Source of the DNA: Chionoecetes opilio
Taxonomy: Eukaryota > Arthropoda > Malacostraca > Decapoda > Majidae
DNA length: 64,000 nt
NCBI GenBank assembly: GCA_016584305.1
Contig: JACEEZ010020019.1
Coordinates: 423,368-487,367 of the forward strand
Reading direction: 5' to 3'
Positions 34,268 to 46,354 of the stretch are shown here, in pieces. How positions within the stretch are numbered: the stretch's first letter is position 1; each line of letters begins with the position of its first letter. A model generated the notes under the pieces. The model was not told the DNA's origin and did no database searches. It saw nothing but the letters and a program-made list of their open reading frames with translations. The position numbers and the translations under genes are program-made.

Positions 34268-35652
34268 CGAGGCCACCGTCAGAGAAGGCCTGATGGATCG
34301 CCCGTGACGTCACACAATCTAGATCCCACCCGCTCCGCTCCCCGTACATGTTTACCTACCTAATATAATGTTTATCAGTATAAAAGATATATTGTTATCT
34401 TCGGAAATGTTTGATCTATAATATTATCAAATAAAAAACCGTAAAACACACAAATGAAATGCCATTATGAGACTTTCAAGAAATATGCACTAACTTAAAC
34501 TCTTCGCCATTTAATATTTTGCGAGAAAACTTTTTACATGGAGAATATCAATAGAAGCGGAATTTAATTAGCTTTCCATTGATATATTTCGTTTAGTGAT
34601 AAATGAATTAGCAGCATGCATAAATTAGCGTTAACTAAATATAAAAAATCGTGAAATCGGGTAATTTCCTAGCTAATATATGTTTATCAGTATAAAATAT
34701 ATACTGTTATCTCGGAAATGTTTGTTCTATAATATTATTAAATAAAAAACCGTAAAACACACTAGACAAAGGCAATTTGAGACTTTCAAGAAATATGCAT
34801 TAATTTAAACTCTTCGCCATTTAATATTTTCGTAAAAACTTTTTACATGGAGAATATCAATAGAAGCGGATTTTAATTAGCTTTGCATTGATATATTTCC
34901 TTTTCTGATAAATGAATTAGCAGCATGCATAAATAAGCGTTAACTAAATAAATAACATTATGAAATCGGGTAGTTTTTCCCGATTTATGCATGCTGCTAA
35001 TTCATTTATCAGAAAAGGAAATATATCAATGCAAAGCTAATTAAAATCCGCTTCTATTGATATCCTCCATGTAAAAAGTTTTTACGAAAATATTAAATGG
35101 CGAGGAGTTTAAGTTAATGCATATTTCTTGAAAGTCTCAAATTGCCTTTCTTTAGTGTGTTTTACGGTTTTTTATTTAATAATATTATAGAACAAACATT
35201 TCCGAGATAACAGTATATATTTTATACTGATAAACATATATTAGGTAGGAAATTACCCGATTTCATGATATTTTATATTTAGTTAACGCTAATTTATGCA
35301 TGCTGCTAATTCATTTATCACTAAACGAAATATATCAATGGAAAGCTAATTAAATTCCGCTTCTATTGATATTCTCCACGTAAAAAGTTTTCTCGCAAAA
35401 TATTAAATGGCGAAGAATTTAAGTTAATGCATATTTCTTGCAAGTCTCATAATGGCATTTTTTTTGTGTGTTTTACGGTTTTTTATTTGATAATATTATA
35501 GATCAAACATTTCCGAAGATAACAGTATATCTTTTATACTGATAAACATTATATTAGGTAGGTAAACTTGTACGGGGAGAGGAGCGGGTGGGATCTAGAT
35601 TGTGTGACGTCACGGGCGATTCATCAGGCCTTCTCTCACGGTGGCCTCGGTT
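34268..35652. repeat. 1.4-kb double palindrome (foldback core, copy c)
   Basis: Outer arms 34268-34368 and 35549-35652 share 'GATCGCCCGTGACGTCACAC' and 'ATCTAGATCCCACCCGCTCC' (and complements). Inside are two successive foldback-core arms on each side: 34369-34670 and 34676-34975 on the left, and their complements on the right. They meet at 'CGGGTAGTTTTTCCCGA' near 34967. The core arms carry 'TGTTTATCAGTATAAAA', 'TAGAAGCGGAATTTAATTAG' and 'GCGTTAACTAAAT'. Confidence 0.9.
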
Positions 35653-35806
35653 ACTGTCGGTTCTTTTTGTATATTCCTTTGTATTCCTCCTCCTCCTCCT
35701 CCTGCCCCAACTCCCAACACAAGGTCATTGCAGGTCGTAACATTTGATGCAACACGAATTATGTTACGTCGGTCAGGAATACAAGAATAATTTCCTAGAC
35801 TGATAG

Positions 35807-35807
<1 letters not shown>

Positions 35808-35867
<60 letters not shown>
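35808..35867. repeat. (AC)n microsatellite
   Basis: About 58 bp of AC repeats. Confidence 0.95.
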
Positions 35868-37870
35868 AGCTGTTTGTGTATGCAGTGTATGATAGCTGGC
35901 GCAAGGTTTAGCCAGTGACTCATCCCCAAGTTCTATGAAAAAAAAAAAATAGGAGCTTTCCCTGTCGATCTCTCCGCTGCGGGGGGGAGAGGCGGCGAGC
36001 TGGTTGGAGTACGTGAACGTTGGCACGAACACCAGCCTCCCTCCACAGTCATTTCCATCAACCATTCTGGGTTGTGGTCGAGCAGGGTGGGAGTTGAGGT
36101 GTTTCCGAGCATGCCTCGCGGTCATGCGGCTTAGCCTTAGGTCTTTCCAAATCGCTTGGAAGCCCTGCCGAAAGCGTGGTAGAGTGTAGGCGCCGCGATG
36201 GTTTCTTTGCCGCAGCGTCTGCCTATTGGTAGTCTGGTGCACCCGAAGGCTAAAGGTTGTTGCCAGGTAACCTGTCTTGCGGCAGTTGGCTCTTGAGTGA
36301 AGTGGGATGAGTGGAGATAGTGGAGTGGTGGTGGTGATGGTGGTGGTGAGATTTGGATGTTCATCACAGCATCAGTGGCCACGTGAGAGCCTGGGGCTGG
36401 CACGTGAGGAGTTACAGGGCGTGTCCTGTCCACTCTGACCTTCACCTTCGCACCATAACATCCCAACGTCAAAGGTCTAACGTAAGGAAAGTCAGTGATG
36501 ATGTAATTTTTTCCTATACTTTATAAAGCAATGCAGCGATGTGGTGACGGTCACGTAGCGGATGTGAGAGCAGAGGAAAACCTTTGGTGTAGGCCAGAAA
36601 GCCACTCCGGCCCATGACGTCATGGTGTGCGGTAAGCCCGAGTTGCATCAGGCTGAGGATGTTCGTTGAAGTCTCCCTGGGCGCGGAGTTCTCCGGGACG
36701 GGGTGGGGGCCACAAGGGGAGGGGTGTGGGGCATGAAGGTCTTGCCAGCCGGGACGTCGACGCTACCTCAGTTAGTCAGTCCCACACACGGCGCCGACAC
36801 GTGCGCATCAACTTATACTTCTCCGTGCACACCCACCCACACAAGACCTTGCCTTCACCGCGACGCATCTGAAATTCACGCAGTAGACTTTTTGCGGTGT
36901 ACTTAGCCACAGCCACTGGTGCGCTGAATACCCAAGGACACCACTCTGTCCATACCTCCTACGACACACCGTTGTTCCTCAGCCAGTCAGGTGAGCCGCC
37001 TGTCTTCAGTATTTAATGTCTAGCAGAAGTTCCTTGTAAATAAAGTTCTGCTGCGCCTCGTCCACGTTTTGCATGGCCATACACGGGTTGGCGACGCGCT
37101 GTGTAGGTGCAGGGACACCACTAAAGGCTGACGAGCGCTGCTTTCAATAGGCTCAAGTGGTCTTGTCCATGAGGGACAGTAATCCTGCCTAAGCCTCGTG
37201 GGAGTGACCACGGGTCGCCAAAGAGTGATCAGATATCGAAATACGATAGTGAAGGGTTACTCTCACAGTGCCCACGTGTGACTGTGTGCTGTGAACGAGT
37301 GCGTCGCGAGATAGTGACCAAGATAAGCAACGCATAATGGAAGGTGAAATGACAAAAGAAGTAAACAGTATGTATACACGACACAACGTATAGGAGTCAA
37401 ACAAGGAACAGTGCCATAATGCACAGTGCGCATAGTGCCAGCGGTATCCGGGCATGCAAGGTTGTATAATCACCCGTACCATGGCTGTTCTTGACGCCAG
37501 ACACCACGGCTCCCTCCTTGGTCACTTGAGAGGAGGTGCTCGTCGGCAGTGGTGCGGAGGGCTGGATCCTATTACAAAGGCAGGTGTGTAGAGCGCGGTG
37601 AAAAGGGGACGGAGAAGTTAGGGTTTTTTTTTTTTCCTTTGTGTGTGTGTGTGTGTGTGTGTGTGCGGGACGTAGCATGAGAGGGCTCGTTCACGTATCG
37701 CTGTGGTTGAATGGTGGTGGTGGGGGAGGGCCGAGCGATGTTGGAGTGACCCGTTATGCAGCGTGTTTGGTGTGGTGTTGTGCTGTGCTATAGTACCAGT
37801 GTTCTTGCGTCATGCTTATGTTGGTGATGCTGTTGTGAGAGTGATGGTGATATTGTTGTCCTGTTGATGA
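35868..37870. other. GC-richer unique sequence, no gene assigned
   Basis: Composition is closer to coding DNA than elsewhere, and this is about 4 kb upstream of exon A of the host gene, so an upstream exon or promoter could be here. I could not identify a convincing exon. A (GT)n run lies at about 37639-37665. Confidence 0.35.
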
Positions 37871-37878
37871 TGATAATG

Positions 37879-38127
37879 TTACCCTGCATCATTGTAGTGG
37901 TGTTCGGATGAGGTAGTGGGGGTGGAGGAAGTGAGTTGGACATACAAGGGGGTAGAAAACATTCTTTTACCCTTATCATCCGCAATTAAATGCAGCCCAT
38001 GACCCTTAAGTATTTCCTGAGAATCGTCAAGAAATAGTACATAATGTTTGTCACTCAAGTCCGGTAGTGGCAGGCAAGGTTGAAGGTCGACCCACCACCT
38101 CACGAAATCCTTTTCCCACGTGGTCAT
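37879..38127 (-). CDS. Hypothetical 82-residue open frame
   Basis: A clean ATG-to-stop frame begins 'MTTWEKDFVRWWVDLQPCL' and has 'LPDLSDKHYVLFLDDSQEIL', with a mixed residue composition unlike the repeat-derived frames nearby. I do not recognise the family. It could be a small exon, a transposon remnant or chance. No partner exon was found. Confidence 0.25.
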   Translation of the reverse strand: MTTWEKDFVRWWVDLQPCLPLPDLSDKHYVLFLDDSQEILKGHGLHLIADDKGKRMFSTPLYVQLTSSTPTTSSEHHYNDAG

Positions 38128-40410
38128 GTTAGCCGGAAGTCTCCCTCCTTTTACCCCATCCTCCTCCTTCTGCTAGTTCTCATATCACCATCCTCTCCTC
38201 CCGCCCTGTCCTTCTCCTTTTCCTATCCCTTTCTCTTCTCCTTCTTTTATTCTTCCTTCAATCTCTTCTATCCCATCGCCAGCCGCCTGTGAGTCATTGA
38301 CCAGGCCAGGTGGAAGGTTCGGCCGGCTGCGAACAGACAGATGTAACAGGCTGTGGTCCCTGAGAAGAAAGAGAAAATATGTTATTTAGGTGGTGACGGA
38401 ATAGAATGGTTTTGAATGAATGAGTGGGTAGGTTAACAAGGCAGGAGAGAAGGGACTGGGTGGGATGAAGCGAAGAGAGAGAGAAAGAAAGAGATCGAGA
38501 GAGTGTGTGTATGTGTTTGTGTGTGTTGCGGGGACGGGTTAAGATACCGAGGTAGACTGACCGAGAAGCGACGAGTCCTTGAACTTGGGAGGCAACTGCA
38601 GGAGAGTCAAATTGCAACTTACGAGGTTATTCTCTGCTGAGCTTCCTTCCACTCCCCGCATCATCTCTTACCGCTACCACCTCCCTTTGACGTAGACTGA
38701 ATTCCTCCAAGAGTAACTTGGGTTCCTGGGGGCGGCGGGGAGACATGAACAATGTGTATAAATAGTCAAATTTCACAGTAAGTAATTCCTAGCAGTCCAG
38801 CAGAAAATAACGTGGTATCTCGTGTGTCTCGACTTACTTCCGCGATACTTCTGAACTGACGACGACTTACCTTCCTGTAGCTACCTATACTGACCATATA
38901 TACTGAGGATGATGTAGGGTCGTGGAACAGGGATTAATCGAATTTCCCAATGTTCCCTGCCGCCTGTAGGGAAAGATGGCGCATTAATCATTCAGCAGCT
39001 GGAGGCCCCGATTCGCATCACCTTAATCAGCTGTCTGACGCAGGAACAGGAGGGAGCGGGTGGCAGATGGCGGTCGCTACGTTTTAAACACGGTCGGGAA
39101 TTTTCACCTCAACCGGATGTGTATTGTTATTCTTATTGGGCATTTCCGAGGCATCTGTAAACCCCTCACTAAACCCGGGTTTTTCCTTGGAGTGCCTTAT
39201 AACTGTAACAATCCTTAACGTTATTATTGTGTGCCTGGTGGAACAAAGGACCATCCCTGTGTTACAAACTCCCTCACGACTCCTTACCCGCCGCATTACC
39301 TTTTTTCTCACTTTAATCTGGTCACTTCGAATTGTCTATTATTTTTTATTGAAAATATAAAGTGAAAAATAATCACAGACAGTCTCGTTATTGTCGCGTG
39401 TTGGGTGTCGTGAGGGGGTCACGGGTCGCCCGAAAGCATGGCGAAGGACAGCAGGAAAGACAAAGGGAAGCAGGTAATCGAGCGAGACTGACAAAAAAAA
39501 AATGTAGACAGAGAGAGAGACCTTGGTATAAAAAAATAGAAAAATATAGGAGGAAAACACATAGGAAAAATCAAAAACCATCGGAAAAGAAAGGGACCGT
39601 GTGGAAAAAAAAAGACCTTTAGTTGATTCAAGGAAATTATAACAAAACAAACCACAGTCGACCTCAGGAAAATTAAAGAAAAAAATAGTTAATTATGAAA
39701 ATTCATAAAGTTAAAACTGACAAATGACCGACGATAATAACAACAAAGGAACCCAACAGTTTTGAGGTGGAGCCGGGAGGCTGGTTAGGTTAACCATCCC
39801 CATCCCCCAGAATACGTAACGAATAGGTCATGTAACACTTCAGAACGTGAGAGAGAATAATACACAAAACCACATAAAGAACGAGAACACTACAACAGAA
39901 ACAAGGACGTGATAAAGAATAAGATAAACATGGAATGAAAAAACGTTGCAACAAAAGAAAGAAAAAAGGAATATATCTTGCTGGAGGTGAGTCAACATAA
40001 TAACAAAATAATATAAATGATCGGAACACAATGAAAAAAATAAATAGAAGCACATGATAAACACACCAAAGCAAAGTAAAACAGGACCCAGAAGAACAAT
40101 AGTAAAAAAAAATAAGAGAGGGATGGAAAGGAAGGGAAATAAACGCGAATTATGATGAAGACAAGAGATGAATTATTTCACGCACGTCCAGAGGGCAAAT
40201 TTATATACACACACACACACACACAGAAGGCCGTCCACTGGTGACTCATCAGTATCATTCATTGCGTTGGAACCTCAGTTATGACGTCTGATCAACAAAC
40301 ACATTATATTCTTTACTATGTCCTGTATTGTGTTTCTTTTAGGTATTCTACTACTACAGCTGCTACTAACACCATAACTGCTATTATTACTACTACTGCT
40401 GCTATTACTA
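38128..40410. other. Largely unique sequence, A-rich on the right
   Basis: No gene or repeat recognised. 38130-38290 is pyrimidine-rich, 39460-40140 is A-rich and there is a short (AC)n at about 40206-40226. Confidence 0.4.
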
Positions 40411-40411
40411 T

Positions 40412-41331
40412 AGTCTATTTTATTTAAGTTGGTCAAAATACACTAAGGAGGCAACGCCCCCTTGTACTTGGTTGGCTGAACGCAACGTATCCGAGCTTGC
40501 GAATAACAAAACTACAAGCCAAACTACAGTAGTGTAGTTCATTTAACGTCAATAACACTAGTCGCCACTGCACTAATGTCGCCAGACGCCATATATTACG
40601 AATTTTAGCATCACTACATATTTGTATGTGCCACTAAAGACAGGTAGCCTATACATTTACATAATTGATAGCGAGCTTCGCTCGCTGTCGCTTACCATAA
40701 GACCCGTTGAACCAAGTTTCCGCCAAAAAGTGTATAACTACTCCTAATTATTGTCGGATTGAGCTGAAATTTGACATGCATGTAGTGCTGTCAAAATCAA
40801 TGGGGGTCGTCGGAAGAATTGTTTTGCGTAAAAAAAGCCCTTAATGAGTAATTAGCGTAAATTGCTCCTAATTATTGTCGGATTGAGCTGACATTCGACA
40901 TCCAAGTAGTGCTGTCAAAATCAAATGGGGGTCTGTATAACAAACGTTTTGCATAGAACAAGCCTTTAATGAGTAATTCACGTAATGAGTTAATTGGCTG
41001 GAACGTGGCTCGCTGTCACGTTCCAGCCGCAAGAACTGAGCCAAAAGCAAAGGGGCCAGAGGCTGGACGTCTATACTTGATATATACAACTGTGCATGCC
41101 TCTTAAGTGGCACATACAAATCTGTAGTGATGCTAAAATTCGCAATATGTCGCCTGGTGACATTAGTGTAGTGGCGACGTGTTATTGACGGTAGTTTATA
41201 CTTCAATAATTAAATAACCCAGTCGTATGTATTTACTGCAACTCATTCACAAGTTCGGACACGTTGCGTTCAGCCATAGACCGTGGCCTCCTTAGTGCAT
41301 TTTGATCAACTTAAATAAGGTAGACTGTCAC
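40412..41331. mobile_element. Outer inverted repeat enclosing a MITE
   Basis: 'TTATTTAAGTTGGTCAAAAT', 'CACTAAGGAGGC' and 'GGCTGAACGCAACGT' at about 40419-40490 face complements at about 41262-41322. Arms are about 95 bp. The MITE at 40546-41194 sits between them. Confidence 0.75.
40546..41194. mobile_element. MITE (21746 family) with internal insertion
   Basis: The arms match the 239-bp MITE at 21746-21984. Between about 40660 and 41065 it has an extra 400 bp that the other copy lacks. This holds hairpin 'GCGAGCTTCGCTCGC' and a tandem pair of ~126-bp units (from about 40738 and 40863) sharing 'TTGTCGGATTGAGCTGA' and 'GTAGTGCTGTCAAAATCAA'. It also has a closing hairpin 'GCTGGAACGTGG...CACGTTCCAGC'. 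Confidence 0.8.
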
Positions 41332-41525
41332 TATACTACTATTGCTTTTGCTTTTGCTTTTATTTGTTACTGTATGTATTATAGCCATTCTTTTCAATAT
41401 TATTATCATTGTTATTATAATTTTTTTTTTATGATCATTATTATTGTTTTTTTGCTGTTGTAGTTTCCACTGCTGCAGGAGTCACATTAATTTACTATAA
41501 TTGTAATTCGTGTGTGTTATCCCAG

Positions 41526-41698
41526 GTGTTGGTGCCGGTCTCCGCCATGCAGCAGACCGGGGTGACGTCGGCCGTGTGGCAGCGGCGCACTAACAAGATC
41601 GTCGCAGCGGGAATCACCATCATCGGCCTCACTATGATGCTTTCCTTGATCCCACAGTGTATCTATATCGGCATCGTCTTCGTCTCCTGCTCCCTCGT
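41526..41698 (+). CDS. Host gene exon A: membrane segments
   Basis: Acceptor 'TTATCCCAG' precedes 41526 and donor 'CTCGT|GTAAGTA' follows 41698. In frame 0 it encodes a hydrophilic start including 'SAMQQTGVTSAVWQRRTNK', then a long hydrophobic run with a central Pro-Gln ('LSLIPQCIYIGIVFV'). This could form two membrane helices joined by a tight turn. The exon leaves two bases over, and exon B at 50979 starts with the one base needed. GC content and codon choice stand out from the AT-rich repeats around it. The start codon lies in an exon I could not find to the left. I do not recognise the family. Confidence 0.75.
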
Positions 41699-42489
41699 GT
41701 AAGTATAACGTCCGTTCATGTGTATGTACTGTGTGTGTGTGTGTATGTGTGTGTGTGTGTGTGTGTGTGTTTGTTTCCCCGAAGTGTTGTTTTTCCAATT
41801 ATTTTTATTTGTATGTCATGTGAGACACTTTTATTTACTGTGTCTCGGGTGAAGGAGAGGCTATGGGAATGTCGCTCATTTCCTGTCTCACGTGCTGTGT
41901 TGAGGGCCTATACCTCGCAGGGAAGAGAGAGAGAGAGAGAGCAGCAGATGCTTACTTCGAAGTGGTGACAGTAAGAATGATTATAACTTTTAACCCTAAA
42001 TGACGGGACTTGGATATTCAACCTACGCATGTATACTTCCGAAACGGCATCATTGGTGAGGATATTACTGGCGAGGAGTTTACGTAATCTATATATATAT
42101 ATACATGTATTACTTGTTATTATATATGCCATGCTATTATATTTCTTCCATGAAGTGAAAGAAACTGAAAACATTTGCAAATCCTGGAACTTTAGAGGCA
42201 ATTGATTAACATTCCATGGAGGCGTGGCTTCTCCGAAAAGATCAGATGCAATTCAATTAACCTTTCCTCGTCAGTAGTGCAGTTCAAGGAAAAGATTTGC
42301 TATGCAATGTTATGGTTTGACAGTATCCATGGGGAAGTGAGATTACAAAACAAGCATTGCAATTATTGAGTGTTGTCTGGTCAAGTTGTTTGGGAGACGT
42401 ATTATTATATTACCCTTTTCTTCTGTGTCACTGAAAGTTAGTTGATTTATCCTTTTCTTGTTTTATAATTTTTTTTGGTAAATGTTATA

Positions 42490-42767
42490 ATCTTTTTTTT
42501 TTTCTTTTTTTTTGTGCCTATAGCGCCTGGTGACTCAGGGCTCGGATGGAAGGCTCTGGCGGTTCACTTGAGAGGATTAAAGGCTCATGCCGCCCCCTTG
42601 TATCCTCCGATGCACTCGCAATCGAAGGTAGAGTTGATGGGCAGGGCATGTGGGTGTTCTTAAGCCACTCGACGGTGCAGAAAGGTTTTGGTTTTCTTCG
42701 GGGATCGAACTCGGGTCACCGAGAACGCCAGTCGGAGACGCTAACCACTCCGCTACCGCCTCCCCAA
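42490..42767 (-). mobile_element. SINE-1 copy
   Basis: Full-length on the minus strand: poly(A) is seen as the T-tract at 42494-42512, then the body, B box (reverse) at about 42703-42713 and A box at about 42740-42757. It lies in intron A-B of the host gene and ends at a palindrome. Confidence 0.85.
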
Positions 42768-42772
42768 GTTTA

Positions 42773-43985
42773 TATGTGGCATCAAAGACTACTCTATACT
42801 GGACTTGCTACTCATTTTGGGCTATTTCCAGTGGAGGCCAGTTTTGCGATTCCTGCCATTTTAGAACATCACTCCCTTTTCCCTTCCTATGGTTTATCAG
42901 TATATATGATATACCGCTATCTTCGTACATATTTGTTCTATAATATTATCAAATAAAAAACAGTAAAATGCAATAAAGAAATGCCATTATGAGAAAGTTA
43001 AGAAATATGCATGAACTTAATACTCACTTGAACTCATCGCCATTTAATATTTTGCGAGAAAACATTTTAGATGCTAGCAATAGAAAGAAGCGGATTTTCA
43101 TTAGCTTTCCATTGCTATATTTCGTTTTCTGATAAATGAATCATAACCATGCATAAATTAGCGTTAACTAAAAAAATAACATTATCTATCGGGATAATTA
43201 CCCGATGGATGATGTTATTTATTTAGTTAACGCTAATTCATGCATGGTTCTAATTTATTTATCAGAAAATGAAATATAGCAATGGAAAGCTAATTAAATT
43301 CCGCTTCTATTGATATGTTGCATGTAAAAAGTCTTCACGCAAAATATCAAATTGCGATGAGTTTAAGTGAATATAAGTTCATGCATTTCAGACTTCAGAG
43401 TCTCATAATGGACTTTCTTTAGTGTATTTTACAGCTTTTTATTTGATAATGTTATAGAACAAACATTCACGAAGATAACAGTGTATCATTTATACTGATA
43501 TGCCATACTCTACTGTATTCATGGAACACTTTTTTACTTGCCGATACGATTGATGATGTTATTTTTTTAGTTAACGCTAATTTAGGCATGGTGGTAATTC
43601 ATTTATCAGAAAACGAAATATATCAATGGAAAGCTAATGAAAATCCGCTTCTTTCTATCGCTAGCATCTAAAATGTTTTCTCGCAAAATATTAAATGGCG
43701 AAGAGTTTAAGTATATATTGAGGTCATGCATATTTCTTCACTCTGTCATAATGGCATTTCTTTAGTGTATTTTACTGTTTTTTATTTGATAATATCATAG
43801 AACAAACAGTTACGAAGATAACGGTATATCATATATACTGATAAACCTTAGGAATAGGGGTGATGTTAAAAAATGGCAGGAATCGCAAAACTGGCCTCCA
43901 CTGGTCATGGGCGGGTTGGCGCGGGGCACGAGTAGCAAGTCCAGTATAGAGTAGTCTTTGGTGGCATATATAATGTTATAATAAT
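42773..43985. repeat. Palindrome with three foldback-core arms (copy d)
   Basis: Outer arms 42773-42890 and 43848-43985 share 'AAGACTACTCTATACTGGAC' and 'GAGGCCAGTTTTGCGATTCC' (and complements). Core arms lie at 42891-43195, 43200-43500 (complement) and 43545-43847 (complement). The first and third are true partners (both carry 'GAAAGAAGCGGATTTTCATT' or its complement); the middle one is extra. It lies in an intron of the host gene. Confidence 0.85.
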
Positions 43986-44591
43986 TTTTATATTAAAGTA
44001 ATCGTCCAGACCATTTCATCATTCCTGATTTAATGCAATCAAATCATAGCCATTAACGAGTATATCAACAATACGTCGTCACTTTTTGTATCCAGTCAGC
44101 CGTTTTTATATAATCCGCAATCAAAATCTGCAAATTCCCCGAGTTTTCAAAACGCTCTCAAGGTTTGCAGACGCTCAGGCTCAGGCTCGGTGACGCAGCA
44201 TCAGGGAGGCTCATCTTCCCGCGCTTGATCAGAGAGGCACGTAAACACAGAGATAAATATAGTACTTGAAGATATTTGGGTGTTTCTGATAGATTTGTTT
44301 TGCTATATGCCACATGCATGCATCCTTTATGGGTGCAGCAAGACAGCTGTGCCTTTCGAGAAAAGTTTGCACACGGAAAGGAGTGGAGTGGCGGAGTGGC
44401 GTGTGGTGATTCACGCCTATAGTGTGATGGGCGAGCAGTTGTGTTGAGAAACGGTGTGTAGTGAGGGTAGCGATGGACCACCACGACTGTGAGGCTTTGC
44501 CTCTTAACAAGACCAAGTAAACCAAGTAAACCAGTTGTGGAGTGGGCGTGGGCGTGCCCTGTGGTGGTGTGGCTGTCACACTTTCTGCCTT

Positions 44592-44735
44592 CCCTCCCGC
44601 ATATTTTCCAACTCTGCTGTAGTTAATGCTAGTATGTGGTTTCCGAGTAATTACATTTGACTGTAGCTCCAAAACTAACCATAGGATTTTCTCGAAAGTA
44701 CCTTCATTGTGATTCCCACACACACATGGTTTAAC
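44592..44735. repeat. Repeat shared with 50140-50245
   Basis: 'TGTAGCTCCAAAACTAACCA', 'AGGATTTTCTCGAAA' and 'TTCATTGTGATT' occur in both. Here they form the start of the intron following the P2RX7_C-like exon. The second copy is probably a leftover of a related element. Confidence 0.7.
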
Positions 44736-44744
44736 CTTATTTAC

Positions 44745-44983
44745 CAATCCATGTTTTGGAAAAGTGCCAGGTCCTCCTGCTGAACCTCAGGCTCTGCTAA
44801 CACCTGTTCATCCACCTCGTACTCGGGCTCAAACATATAGGATCCCATGACAATCTGAGGTTCGTTTTCCTCATAGTATACGCGACCAGCGTCATTTCTT
44901 TCGGTGTCAGATTGAGCATCGTACTCTAGATCTGTCACAGCGACAGATTCACTGTCTGACACCGAAGTACAATCGCTCATCAT
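44745..44983 (-). CDS. P2RX7_C-like protein, first coding exon
   Basis: The minus-strand ATG at 44983 opens an acidic, Ser/Asp/Glu-rich frame ('TSVSDSESVAV', 'YDAQSDTERNDAG'). It contains 'GSYMFEPEYEV' and ends 'ALFQNMDW' at a donor 'GATTG|GTAAATAAG'. In P2X7-receptor C-terminal-domain-like proteins, which are multicopy in many invertebrates, a similar 'Y-x-FEP-E ... N-x-DWC' stretch leads into a cysteine-rich C-x-C-G-x-C block. That block should be in the next exon and is not visible inside the element, so this copy seems truncated. The family link is from memory of the pattern. Confidence 0.55.
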
Positions 44984-45561
44984 AACATTTGCCGACAGGT
45001 GTCAGACAGAGTGTCTGCGGGCGTCCCTGTTCTGACGTCATCAATAACAGTCGTAGCCCTGTTGAAGGGAAGATTTTTTTTTTCGCGCGCTTTTTACAAA
45101 AGTCATGTTTTTACGGAAATAAGGCCTGTAAATCAATTATTTTTGGTGGATTAGGTGTTTTGAATGTGCATTCAACATAATTCGGCAAAACAAATTTGGG
45201 TCTGGACGATTACTTTAAGGTAGGAATAACAAACATTAAGAAACATTTAACACGTGATGCGTGTTTAATTTCATTCCGTGGCTTTCTTTTCATGAACTAT
45301 TTCTCACGTTGAGTTCATGTTTCAAGAACTTGATGTTTGTTTATGTTAAAAAATCTTTGCACACATTGTTACCGTATATTTTTCCGTGTGTGGTTCCGGT
45401 GTCGTGTGGGCAAGTGTCTGTTTATGAGGGAAAGTCTAATTACTAACAAAGGCAAAGAAAACGGGCGTTGAGGGGAATAATTACTAATATTGACTTGATC
45501 AACAAAGGCATGTCCACATTGTCCAGGCGTACTACGACAACAAACCCGTCTTTATTTATCA

Positions 45562-46257
45562 CTAGCCGCAAAGCCGCCCTCCGGGCGGACTTTTTGGCTA
45601 GCTCCTGCGGAGGGCTATTGGTGGGCCTGCGGCCCACCACCTGTGTTTGGTGGGCCGAAGGCCCACCAAACACAGACTCTCCAGATAGCCCCTTCTAACT
45701 TTCCTGAAATCATGGATGTAGAAATGTATGTATTAACGCCAACCCATTCACATCACCCCCAACCCATTCACTCACCCATTACCCATCACCCCCCACCCAT
45801 TCACTCACTCATTACCCATCACCCCCCACCCATTCACTCACCCATTACCCATCACCACACACCCATTCACTCACCCATTACCCATCACCCCCCACCTATT
45901 CCCTCACCCATCACCCCCCACCCATTCACTCACCCATCACCCCACACCCATTACCCATCACCCCACCCATTCACTCACCCATTACCCATCACCCTACATC
46001 AAGGTTTCCTCAATTCTCGCAACCCACATTTTTTTTTCACAATTCTCGCTAAAAGGCTACTAAAAATAAAAAATAAATAAAAGTGATCGGATCATCCCAT
46101 AAGTGGGCTTATAAAATTCCCCTGGTCAACCTGGTTCCAAAACTGTGCCATATGATGGGATTGTGCCACGGGGGGCGGCACCTATCGCGGACACACACAC
46201 ACTCAGACACACACACACACACACACACAGACACACTTTCGCTTATATTATTATAGA
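45562..46257 (-). mobile_element. Non-autonomous Helitron C
   Basis: Minus orientation, TC...CTAG ends as in Helitron A, between A 45561 and T 46258. The continuous right arm shows the empty site as TTTATTTATCATTAAAGG. Its internal 33-bp minisatellite lies at about 45738-46000. Confidence 0.9.
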
Positions 46258-46354
46258 TAGATTAAAGGGGGAGGGGGGGGGCATGAAGTGGAACACTCGC
46301 CGACGTCGGCGAGAATTCCTATCGGCGACAGTTATAGGTATGGTTTTGAGCATA

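Larger units (their letters stand above)
43993..45218 (-). mobile_element. TTAA-flanked DNA transposon with P2RX7_C-like exon
   Basis: TTAA at 43993-43996 and 45215-45218 flank inverted ends AGTAATCGTCCAGACC (43997-44012) and its complement (45199-45214). TTAA duplications are typical of piggyBac-type elements. The element is 1218 bp long. It carries one coding exon on the minus strand (44745-44983) followed by an apparent intron start; no transposase is seen. A SINE-free interior distinguishes it from its neighbours. Confidence 0.75.

Noticed and set aside
35610..36242. 210-residue minus-strand frame
   Set aside because: Runs through the (AC)n array and contains a poly-Val/Cys stretch; no motif or splice signal.
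45721..46080. Pro/His/Ile-rich protein (also 27505-27852, 46530-46856, 47219-47980)
   Set aside because: Translation of the Helitron minisatellite; the copies differ in unit number and have no start or splice context.
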